Shown here in pieces: positions 1 through 5,449 of a stretch of DNA of 6,389 nucleotides. A program made the translations under genes and the position numbers. The DNA comes from Phycisphaeraceae bacterium (GTDB taxonomy: Bacteria; Planctomycetota; Phycisphaerae; Phycisphaerales; Phycisphaeraceae): the NCBI GenBank assembly GCA_029260695.1, contig JAJDCT010000148.1:1-6389 (forward strand), in the 5' to 3' direction. Under the pieces are notes generated by a model that saw only the letters and a program-made list of their open reading frames with translations, did not search any database and had not been told where the DNA came from. Each line of letters starts with the position of its first letter. Within the stretch, counting starts at the first letter, position 1.

Positions 1-1145
1 GCCAATTCGCCGTCGAGCCCAAGCTCCTCGGCGATGACCTGGCAGAGGTAGGCCGCCTCCATCGAGTGGCGGAGGATATTTTGCCCGTAGCTGGTGCGGT
101 AGTACAGCCGGCCCATGGTCTCGGAGAGCTTGGGGTGCAGGCCCTGGATGTTGGCTTCGATGCAGGCGTCCTTGCCGAACTTGACGATGCGCTCGTTGAT
201 CTCCTTGGTTACCTGCGCGGTGATCTCTTCGATGCGGGTGGGGTGGATGCGCCCGTCGTCCAGGAGCTTGTGCATGGTCTCGGAGGCGATGGCGCGTCGT
301 ACCGGATCGAAGCATGAGACAACGATGACGCCGGGCGTGTCGTCGACGATGACATCCACGCCGGTCGCCTTCTCAAACGCGCGGATGTTCCGGCCCTCTC
401 GGCCGATGACCCGGCCCTTCATGTCGTCCGACGGGATCTGGATCGCGCTGACGGTGGAGTCGGCGGTGTGCTCGGATGCGTAGCGTTGGATCGCCTGGAG
501 CGTGATCTTCAGGGCGTTGTCTTTGGCCTCTTCCTCGGCCCGACCGGTGATCTGTTGGATGAGTTGGCCGGCCTCGTGCTGGCACTCGCGTTCGACAGCC
601 TTGAGCGATTCACGCTTGGCCTCATCCTCGGACAGGTTTGCGATCCGCAGCAGCGTCTGCTTCTGTTCCCGGCGGGAGGCCTCGATCAATTCTTTGCGCT
701 CAACGATCTGTGCTTCCAGTTCGTCCTGTTTACCTGCAAGCTGGGTTTCGCGCTTCTTGATACCGGCGTCCATGTCGTCCAGGTATTTTTCCTTGGTCGT
801 GAGTGTGTCCAGCTTGCGATCGAGGTTGTCCTCTCGCTTGGTCAACCGGCGTTCGATTTCCTTGATCTCGGTCCGCTGGCCGTTGACTTCCTTCTCGAAG
901 CCTTCGCGTCGCTTGGCCAGCTCGCTGAGCCCGTCAAGCTCGGCCTGCTTCTTAAGGGTCTGGGCTTCGCTCTTGGCCTTATCCAGGAGATCCTCTGCCT
1001 GGCGTCGGCTTTGTGAGAGAATCTGCACGCCGACAAATTTGCGCAGGGTAATGGTGCCGATCACGCCCAGAACAATCCCGCCCAGGCCGAACAGCAGCCA
1101 GGCGTTGCCGCCGAGGTCTTGTGCAAGCAGGTAGATGGTGTTCAC
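1..1145 (-). CDS. rny: Ribonuclease Y, 5' (N-terminal) part, cut by the left window edge
   Basis: Membrane-anchored endoribonuclease that starts mRNA decay by cutting single-stranded RNA; it acts at the inner face of the cytoplasmic membrane. The window holds 381 codons; the family is usually about 510-520 residues. In order: a hydrophobic anchor at about residues 15-34 ([16 protein letters not shown]), a long charged coiled coil at about 45-235 rich in K/E/R/Q, and a KH RNA-binding domain from about 238 with the loop [10 protein letters not shown] at 244-253, followed by [10 protein letters not shown] and FDPVRR. The family signature YRTSYGQN then leads into the HD domain, where H360 of HSME is the first metal-site histidine. 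The HD pair and the C-terminus lie outside the window. The start is GTG at 1145-1143, chosen because it sits just before the anchor and has AAAGGG 8 bases upstream. No ATG precedes the anchor. It is preceded by about 450 bases of structured non-coding DNA and looks like its own transcription unit. Identification is secure from the KH and HD-start signatures. Confidence 0.96.
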   Translation of the reverse strand, partial: MNTIYLLAQDLGGNAWLLFGLGGIVLGVIGTITLRKFVGVQILSQSRRQAEDLLDKAKSEAQTLKKQAELDGLSELAKRREGFEKEVNGQRTEIKEIERRLTKREDNLDRKLDTLTTKEKYLDDMDAGIKKRETQLAGKQDELEAQIVERKELIEASRREQKQTLLRIANLSEDEAKRESLKAVERECQHEAGQLIQQITGRAEEEAKDNALKITLQAIQRYASEHTADSTVSAIQIPSDDMKGRVIGREGRNIRAFEKATGVDVIVDDTPGVIVVSCFDPVRRAIASETMHKLLDDGRIHPTRIEEITAQVTKEINERIVKFGKDACIEANIQGLHPKLSETMGRLYYRTSYGQNILRHSMEAAYLCQVIAEELGLDGEL

Positions 1146-1197
1146 GTATCGAGCCCTTTATGCCAGCCAGGTGGGCGTTTAGACGCACCGAGGCCGG

Positions 1198-1243
1198 GTG
1201 GTTAGGGCACAACCACGAGGCAGTCCGCCGACGCATAGCGTCG
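1198..1243 (-). other. Two small stem-loops in the presumed rny leader
   Basis: Two perfect inverted repeats lie 53-98 bases upstream of the rny start. GTGGTT/AACCAC at 1198-1203 and 1211-1216 has a 7-base loop. CGACGC/GCGTCG at 1229-1234 and 1238-1243 has a 3-base loop. Both fold equally well on either strand. In an rny transcript they would form a hairpin pair in the 5' leader. Neither is followed by a U-tract, so neither looks like a terminator. A TTGACA hexamer (minus strand, 1253-1248) lies just upstream, but I see no good -10 at the right distance. Function is unknown. Confidence 0.4.
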
Positions 1244-1403
1244 CGGGTGTCAACTCGTCATGGCGACCGATCGGCTCCAACTTGCCGGCGGTTCGGATCG
1301 CAGGTCAGAGGGTCTGGCCTGCCGCAGCGTGGGGGGGCGTTTGCTTACACCGCCGGTATCGTTTTAGGCGGGCTTGTTGAGCGGAGACGTTGTCGCGTCC
1401 ACG

Positions 1404-1442
1404 CCCCCGATTCCCCCCGATGTCCCCGTTCCCCTGGTCCCC
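1404..1442 (-). other. G-quadruplex motif on the rny-sense strand
   Basis: Read on the minus strand, five guanine runs of 4, 4, 4, 6 and 5 bases are separated by loops of 4, 3, 5 and 4 bases (ACCA, AAC, ACATC, AATC). This exceeds the usual four-run, three-guanine rule for a stable intramolecular G-quadruplex. It lies about 260-300 bases upstream of the rny GTG start, in a stretch with no convincing gene. It could form in the DNA, and also in RNA if the rny transcript starts further upstream or if an untranslated RNA is made here. The pattern is seen directly; the folding and any regulatory role are inferred. Confidence 0.55.
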
Positions 1443-1601
1443 GGGTGCTGCTGGATGATCCGAACTTTCTAAGGCGTCAAGGTAGAGCGTCATTAATCTA
1501 TCCGCCCGTCGTAACAAGCGGCCGTCGGGCCTGCTTACGCAAACCCATGCGGATGATCGGTCACCGATGCGGGCTGAAACAAACTGCCCGGATCGTGCCG
1601 G

Positions 1602-1623
1602 TAAAACGCCGTTAAACACGGCG
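1602..1623 (-). terminator. Probable Rho-independent terminator of the five-gene operon
   Basis: On the minus strand a 6-bp GC-rich stem CGCCGT/ACGGCG closes a 5-base loop (GTTTA) and is followed directly by TTTTAC. It lies about 115 bases after the stop codon of the last operon gene and before the rny leader. The U-tract is short (four), so termination may be partial. The stem and U-run are seen; the function is inferred from position. Confidence 0.5.
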
Positions 1624-1639
1624 GTCACACGGAACTTAC

Positions 1640-1698
1640 AGGCGGCGGCGCCGCCTCTTTGAGGGGGTCCAAACCCAACGGTTCCGACCGGCTCAAAG
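1640..1698 (-). other. Structured 3' region: palindrome plus three-way-junction fold
   Basis: Two structures lie side by side, 41-99 bases after the operon's last stop codon. First, a 17-base perfect inverted repeat, AGGCGGCG-G-CGCCGCCT, at 1640-1656. Second, 7-bp arms CTTTGAG (1657-1663) and CTCAAAG (1692-1698) enclose two nested mini-hairpins. On the minus strand these are CGGT-CGGA-ACCG and GGGT-TTGG-ACCC, joined by TT, giving a compact three-way junction with 15 base pairs over 42 bases. Neither has a U-tract. They may protect the operon mRNA 3' end or be processing sites, or form part of a small RNA released downstream of the operon. I do not recognise a known RNA family. Confidence 0.4.
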
Positions 1699-1738
1699 TC
1701 ATGTATAGCGTGATCTTATCCCCGTGGCGTCGAGTCAG

Positions 1739-2467
1739 TCAAGTTTCCACAGACGACGCACTTTTTTCGACATCGACGATCTCAACCGGGCCGGTGGCCC
1801 AGGAATTGGCGTATTTTGTCTGCCTAACTCCTATCCACACAAGGAGTTCAAACCACAACATCGCCACCGCACCGACCAGGACCAGCAGCTCAATAGACTG
1901 CAAGGGGCCCCAGGCTCCCAGCAGGCGGCTCATCCATCGGTCGATATCGCCTGCCACATAACGATCCAGAGCGAGCCCCATCAAGATCGCGGCCGGTACC
2001 CAGCCCACCGTGGCGTAACAGACCACGCGCTCCGCCAGCCGAAACGGCACACGCCAGCCCCGCCTTCGGGCGAAATAAACCACCCCCAACGCCTCGACAT
2101 AGCTCAATAAATAGAGGCTCACCACAACAAGACCGGCCTCGATAAGATCAACTTCCAGAGACCAGGTGCCCCCCACAGTGTCCCAGAGCAACCAAAGCAA
2201 GCCGATCAGCAATACCGTCTTTAACATAAACCATCTGGCAGGCGCGTTAGAGCCGCCTACACACATGGTTCTGAAAAACGCACCCGGCCGTCGTACCAGG
2301 TCATTTTCCACCTGATTCCCACCGCCCGGCCCCATGCGCAGGTCTGGCGACGAGGCCGCGATAGCCAAACCACACTCCGGGCAGTCGCCCTCGGGGCGCA
2401 GCCCCTTGAGCACGTAGCCGCAGTGTTCGCAGAGTGTGTCCAGGTCGGGGAAGGTCAGATTGCTCAC
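1739..2467 (-). CDS. Zinc-ribbon membrane protein of unknown function
   Basis: A 242-residue protein with a short cytoplasmic-type zinc ribbon followed by a membrane domain. The ribbon has C13-x2-C16-GYVLKGL and C29-PE-C32-G, two paired cysteine knuckles suited to bind one zinc. About 45 polar residues then lead to four predicted membrane helices at about 80-98, 108-132, 146-168 and 191-214, with a basic loop YFARRRGWR at 131-139. The C-terminal tail is acidic and polar. The start is GTG at 2467, whose GTGA overlaps the TGA stop of the upstream gene by 4 bases, which implies translational coupling. It is the last gene of the operon and is followed by structured RNA and a probable terminator. 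I do not recognise the family. The arrangement of an N-terminal CxxCGYxLxGL ribbon on a multi-helix membrane protein is one I associate with planctomycetes. Function is unknown; a membrane scaffold or sensor for the operon's products is possible. Confidence 0.85.
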   Translation of the reverse strand: MSNLTFPDLDTLCEHCGYVLKGLRPEGDCPECGLAIAASSPDLRMGPGGGNQVENDLVRRPGAFFRTMCVGGSNAPARWFMLKTVLLIGLLWLLWDTVGGTWSLEVDLIEAGLVVVSLYLLSYVEALGVVYFARRRGWRVPFRLAERVVCYATVGWVPAAILMGLALDRYVAGDIDRWMSRLLGAWGPLQSIELLVLVGAVAMLWFELLVWIGVRQTKYANSWATGPVEIVDVEKSASSVET

Positions 2468-3546
2468 GGCGTAATAGTAGCGGTCTGAATCTGCCCAGGC
2501 TCCCGCGAGTCGACAATTTCATCACCCCGACACCCCTCTCCCGTCAACACGCCTTGCAGCGCATGGGCGAGGTCTTTATGGGCGTTGGAGGGCGATAGGA
2601 CCAGTTGGACCTTGTCGGACGCCAGCCCACCGGCTTCACCGCCCGGGCCCTCGGTGGAGGTAATGGTCGGCAAGCCCATACCCAACGCCCAACGCAGGCT
2701 CAAGCCCCCGGCGTCTTGCCCCAGCGCCAACGCTGCGTCGCACCCCTGCAAGATCAGCCACGGGCAACGCATCCGGGTGTCTTGAACAACTCGGTGCCCG
2801 ACGGACTGGTCGGCCAGGAACCGCTGAGCACGTTGACGGTTGAGCTGGTCCGGGTGCACCACCAGCGTGATCGTTTGCGGTTTTCCGTTGCCGTCGGCAA
2901 GTGAAGCGCCCGCCAGGCTGGTGATCGCCGCCGCTTGTGTCGCGTCGACCAGAAACGCATGATCGCTCAGCAGGGCCACCACCCGATGGCTCGGATCGCA
3001 GGCGCCCCAGCCGTTGCGGAGATCGGCTTGGGATGGCTGTGGTTTAGCGGCGTCTTCTCGTGTCGGTGTGAGGGCCGGGTCAACACGGGCACGCACGCCT
3101 GCCAAATCCAGATGGTTACGGATAACGTCCGTCAGCGTGTTGATCTGTATCGGGCCGGTGTTTCTACGGGTAAGCGCCCATTTTACTTTAGCTATCTGCT
3201 TGTCGGTGGGGCGGTGCACGAGCATCAACTCTTTGGGAGTGTCGGGCCAATGGTCTACGGCCAGCAACAACACGCCTGGCGACCAGCAACGGATATGCTC
3301 AAATGGTTTCTGGTGTTTCGCCCACGGTCTGATGGCCCGGGCAAGCCTGGGGTTGTTGAACGGGACCGTGAGCCGGCGTGCGTGATGGATACCCACGGCC
3401 AGTGCGTCTTTGACCAGTGGGCCGCCCCCCAGCAGGAGCAGACGGTCGTCAGGGTTGTGGGATAGTTGGATGCGCCTACGGATTATGTCCAGGACCGCGG
3501 GGCATGCCTGGGTGCTGTCGGCATCGATCAGGTGCAAGGTCGGCAT
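2464..3546 (-). CDS. Divergent glycosyltransferase-like (GT-B-like) protein
   Basis: A 360-residue soluble protein without signal peptide or membrane helix. The N-terminal half has a Rossmann-like start (RLLLLGGGPLVKDAL, 35-49), then a linker rich in P, Q and D near 160-178. The C-terminal half has beta strands (HRVVALLSDHAFLV, 187-200; ITLVVHP, 226-232) and ends in a segment like the sugar-nucleotide site of GT4-type enzymes: CDAALALGQDAGGLSLRWAL then GMGLPTITSTEGPGG (about 269-303). The latter parallels the usual E-AMA-GxPVI-xxxGG pattern, but the acidic residue normally found before the AMA-like part is replaced by a serine/leucine stretch. So it may be a degenerate or very distant member, possibly a non-catalytic binding protein. 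ATG at 3546 is the only in-frame start I find after the upstream stop; there is no clear Shine-Dalgarno sequence. It lies 45 bases after the upstream lipoprotein gene and overlaps the downstream gene by 4 bases. The gene is secure; the family is a tentative reading. Confidence 0.6.
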   Translation of the reverse strand: MPTLHLIDADSTQACPAVLDIIRRRIQLSHNPDDRLLLLGGGPLVKDALAVGIHHARRLTVPFNNPRLARAIRPWAKHQKPFEHIRCWSPGVLLLAVDHWPDTPKELMLVHRPTDKQIAKVKWALTRRNTGPIQINTLTDVIRNHLDLAGVRARVDPALTPTREDAAKPQPSQADLRNGWGACDPSHRVVALLSDHAFLVDATQAAAITSLAGASLADGNGKPQTITLVVHPDQLNRQRAQRFLADQSVGHRVVQDTRMRCPWLILQGCDAALALGQDAGGLSLRWALGMGLPTITSTEGPGGEAGGLASDKVQLVLSPSNAHKDLAHALQGVLTGEGCRGDEIVDSREPGQIQTATITP

Positions 3547-3591
3547 CGGCGAAAGGTGGCCCGGTAAGGGGAGTGAAACATGTCGCTGTTG

Positions 3592-4284
3592 TCATTGGCC
3601 AAGCGAATTATCAATCGGAAGGTGGTCGTAAAATATCTGTGCGACCTCCAGGCCGATGCGCTCCGCGAGGCTCCGGGCCAGCATGGACCGCGCGTGTCGG
3701 CGGTTCTCGTCGAGGGTTTGTCGCTTCATTTCGATCGGGAACGTCAGGCCGGGCGGCGTCGTTTCCGGGTCGCTGTACTCGCCGGCCTTGGGGAACAGCC
3801 GCGACCCCGTCTGGGCATCGATGACCTTGACCTCGACCACGGCAGTGGGGTGGTAGTAGGCGCCCGCGATCTGCATCTTCACGGAAATGACCCGTACATA
3901 AATAACCTGCTGGGCTTTAAGCCGGGTCCCGATCCGATCGATCGGCGTTGTGGGGTAACGGTCACCCAACTGCACCGCCAGCGAGGACAGGTGGTCCTGC
4001 GACACGACCAAGCCGGCGTCCAGCACTTCGTTTTGTATCAGGTTGTGGCCTACGTTCGCGCCGACCACCGCCGGGAAGTTTGGATCGCCCAGCGCGTTCT
4101 GCGGATCATCCACGATCACCAGCGTCGGACGCGGCTCAAGGGTATACCGTGCCTTGACATGATCGGGCCCCGCGATGACGTGTGCGATGAACCCCGGCTC
4201 CGCGCAGCCACCGGCGGATAACGCAGAAAATATCAGTGCCGCTAACACCGTGAGCCGGCCCAATCGGTATCTGCCAGCACGCAT
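3592..4284 (-). CDS. Lipoprotein, paralogue of the adjacent upstream lipoprotein
   Basis: About 230 residues. A basic N-terminus (RAGRYRLGR), a hydrophobic stretch (LTVLAALIFSAL) and a lipobox ending SAGGC make this a signal-peptidase II lipoprotein with lipidated cysteine at about residue 27. The mature part alternates predicted strands and helices: PTLVIVDDP, then a helix with VVGANVGHNLIQNEV, GLVVSQDHL, a helix with IDRIGTRLKAQQ, VIYVRVISVKM and AVVEVKVIDAQTG. A long C-terminal helix (QTLDENRRHARSMLARSLAERIG) ends in IFYDHLPID. The pattern and the FYDH ending match the upstream gene's product. The alpha/beta order resembles TolB-N/LpoB/CsgG-like periplasmic domains, but only at fold level. 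Start: GTGATG holds two options. ATG at 4284 (sharing one base with the upstream TGA) is preferred, and GTG at 4287 (4-base overlap) is the alternative. GAGG lies 7-10 bases upstream. Function is unknown. Confidence 0.85.
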   Translation of the reverse strand: MRAGRYRLGRLTVLAALIFSALSAGGCAEPGFIAHVIAGPDHVKARYTLEPRPTLVIVDDPQNALGDPNFPAVVGANVGHNLIQNEVLDAGLVVSQDHLSSLAVQLGDRYPTTPIDRIGTRLKAQQVIYVRVISVKMQIAGAYYHPTAVVEVKVIDAQTGSRLFPKAGEYSDPETTPPGLTFPIEMKRQTLDENRRHARSMLARSLAERIGLEVAQIFYDHLPIDNSLGQ

Positions 4285-4916
4285 CACTTATCGACCTCGA
4301 CCTGGTGGTCATAAAACAGCCCGCCGCCTTTCCGCGAGAACAAGAGCACCATCCCCAGCTGGGTCGAATCGCTGTCGGCGTCGATCAGGCCGATGCTGCT
4401 GGTTTCAGGGTAACGGGCCGTGACCGTGTTGTAGTAGACGAAGTTGTCGGGGTCCTGCGCGTGAGCGTCGATCACGCCCAGGTTCGCCGTGACCAGCCCC
4501 TGCCAGATATGGGCATTGCCCGGCTCGTGGGTCTGGTACTCGACCAAGTCGATCAACACGATCTTGTCGACGTCTAATTTTTTAGCCAGTTCGCCGTAGC
4601 GCATGTTCATCCAGTAAGGGTTGGCCTCCTGGAATCTGATGACCTGATCGGGGATCGTCGTAGTGACACCGGGGACGTGGCGTGCGATCCGTGAGGTGAT
4701 GGCCTTGCACAAGTGAAGCGGGGCCTGGGGGTAGCTGTGCAGCATATGCCCATCGGCCGCGACCAGGACGGCCACACGCTGGTCCGCCAGCCCAAGGTAC
4801 TCTGCCGTGACATCGACCATGACCTTCTCGCCGGGCATCGCGCCGCAGCCAGCCGTGAGCAGACAAACGCCTGCCAGCATCAACCATACGGATCCCCGGG
4901 TCGTCTGACGGCTCAT
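4284..4916 (-). CDS. Lipoprotein of unknown function, first of a paralogous pair
   Basis: A 210-residue protein with a lipoprotein signal: the hydrophobic segment VWLMLAGVCLLTAGC has its lipidated cysteine at residue 24. The mature domain runs VTAEY, then strand RVAVLVAADG (47-56), helix LHLCKAITSRIARHV (67-81), VTTTIPDQVIRFQ (84-96), helix MRYGELAKKLDVDK (105-118), strand IVLIDLVEYQ (119-128), strand GLVTANLGVIDA (140-151) and the tail LFYDHQVEVDK. The element 'helix-LAKKLDVD-IVLIDLVEY' parallels 'helix-IGTRLKAQQ-VIYVRVISV' of the next gene's product, and both proteins end in FYDH. This one lacks the long C-terminal helix of its partner. ATG at 4916 overlaps the upstream gene's TGA in an ATGA junction, so translation is probably coupled. 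It would sit on the periplasmic side of the inner or outer membrane; residue 25 is Gly rather than Asp, so the classical inner-membrane retention signal is absent. Family name unknown. Confidence 0.87.
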   Translation of the reverse strand: MSRQTTRGSVWLMLAGVCLLTAGCGAMPGEKVMVDVTAEYLGLADQRVAVLVAADGHMLHSYPQAPLHLCKAITSRIARHVPGVTTTIPDQVIRFQEANPYWMNMRYGELAKKLDVDKIVLIDLVEYQTHEPGNAHIWQGLVTANLGVIDAHAQDPDNFVYYNTVTARYPETSSIGLIDADSDSTQLGMVLLFSRKGGGLFYDHQVEVDK

Positions 4917-5395
4917 GTGTTGGCTCCGAGATATCCGGTGATGACCACAATCTTATAACCCCAGGCGATCAACAGGACCGCGGCGGCTGCGATGATGACC
5001 CTGGGCCGCCAGATCATCGCGCCAATCGGTCCCAGGCTCATCCCCGTAACCAGGGCATACCCCCCGATGACGGCCGCCATCGCCGTGAGCAATGCCAGCA
5101 ACGCCCCGGCGGGCTGGGTGATGAACGACGAAAGCAGGTCCCCGTGGGCCGCGTAACTGAAACTGGTGGTCATCCCGCAGGTGGCACAGGGGATCCCGGT
5201 CGTTTCCAGTAAACCGCAGGCCGGCAGCCCCATCGCCTTGTGCGTCCCGATGCCTTTGGCATTAGGGGTGAGCACGAACGCGACCACCAGGACCGCCAGG
5301 CTCACGGCGAATACCGCCGCGGCGGGCATCCGCGAGTCGTTGCCGGCTACGGCCTGCATAGCCGGTTCCATGGGAGGGTTTTGAGGCGATGGCAT
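4913..5395 (-). CDS. DUF2752 family membrane protein
   Basis: A 160-residue integral membrane protein. It carries the DUF2752 signature: G-L-P-A-C60-GLLETTGIP-C70-AT-C73-GMTTSFSYAAHGD, then a Q-P-A-G motif at 94-97. The usual form is CP-x-CG-x-TR/TS-F; here the residue after C70 is Ala instead of Pro. Predicted membrane helices lie at about 25-43, 97-117 and 133-155. The cysteine-rich loop sits between the first two. Biochemical function of the family is not known; the cysteines suggest a redox or metal site. First gene of the operon, divergent from pssA with 54 bases between the starts. The ATG at 5395 gives the longest frame but has no good ribosome site, and a candidate -10 box lies only 7 bases away. 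M9 (5371) or M13 (5359) are therefore possible true starts; the first 22 residues look polar and poorly structured. Confidence 0.88.
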   Translation of the reverse strand: MPSPQNPPMEPAMQAVAGNDSRMPAAAVFAVSLAVLVVAFVLTPNAKGIGTHKAMGLPACGLLETTGIPCATCGMTTSFSYAAHGDLLSSFITQPAGALLALLTAMAAVIGGYALVTGMSLGPIGAMIWRPRVIIAAAAVLLIAWGYKIVVITGYLGANT

Positions 5396-5449
5396 GCCGG
5401 TAAGGATACCCCAGCCGGGGGGTTGGGCAAAACCCGCTAAGATATACCG
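5396..5449. promoter_or_regulatory. Divergent promoter region between the operon and pssA
   Basis: The only gap between the two divergent transcription units is 54 bases. For the minus-strand operon the best pair is TTGCCC (5430-5425) and TATCCT (5408-5403) with a 16-base spacer. The start of transcription would then fall near or inside the annotated first codons. For pssA, TAAGAT (5438-5443) is a plausible -10 with no matching -35. An inverted repeat CGGTAAGG (5398-5405)/CCTTACCG (5453-5460) brackets the region and could be an operator or chance. Position is strong evidence that promoters are here; the exact boxes are weak. Confidence 0.35.

Larger units (their letters stand above)
1146..1601. 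other. Long intergenic region upstream of rny, no convincing gene
   Basis: About 455 bases separate the rny start from the likely terminator of the upstream operon. Open frames exist on both strands but their translations are Arg/Pro-rich and have no recognisable domain. The stretch holds the leader hairpins, the G-quadruplex motif and a 13-base palindrome (ATCGGT-C-ACCGAT, 1556-1568). I looked for the conserved cores of tmRNA, RNase P RNA and SRP RNA and did not find them. I found no tRNA. The rny promoter must lie here, but I could not pick a -35/-10 pair with conviction. A small RNA or a long structured rny leader would both fit. Confidence 0.5.

Noticed and set aside
1225..1253. TTGACA (minus strand, 1253-1248) as the -35 of an rny promoter
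   Set aside because: The hexamer 17 bases downstream is CGGCGG, not a -10, and the nearest TATGCG is far too close. It may be fortuitous.
1121..1615. 164-codon plus-strand open frame spanning the rny start and the gap
   Set aside because: It overlaps the well-supported rny start on the other strand. Its translation is Arg/Pro-rich with no domain, signal or membrane pattern, as expected for a chance frame in GC-rich DNA.
1305..1628. 107-codon minus-strand frame between the operon and rny
   Set aside because: It begins with GTG inside the probable terminator stem and runs through the G-quadruplex as Gly/Arg/Asn-rich low complexity. It has no recognisable domain. I kept the region as non-coding.
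1640..1663. Palindrome followed by CTCTTTGAG as a plus-strand terminator
   Set aside because: No plus-strand gene lies upstream that would need it, and there is no real U-tract.
1146..1738. Known stable RNA (tmRNA, RNase P RNA, SRP RNA, 6S RNA, tRNA) in the gap
   Set aside because: I could not find the conserved cores of the first three, a cloverleaf, or a convincing 6S-like extended hairpin with a central bubble. A covariance search could still find a divergent 6S RNA.
2935..3465. 176-codon plus-strand frame opposite the GT-like gene
   Set aside because: Antisense shadow. The minus-strand frame is longer, runs in the operon with overlaps at both sides of its neighbours, and has ordered strand/helix patterns.
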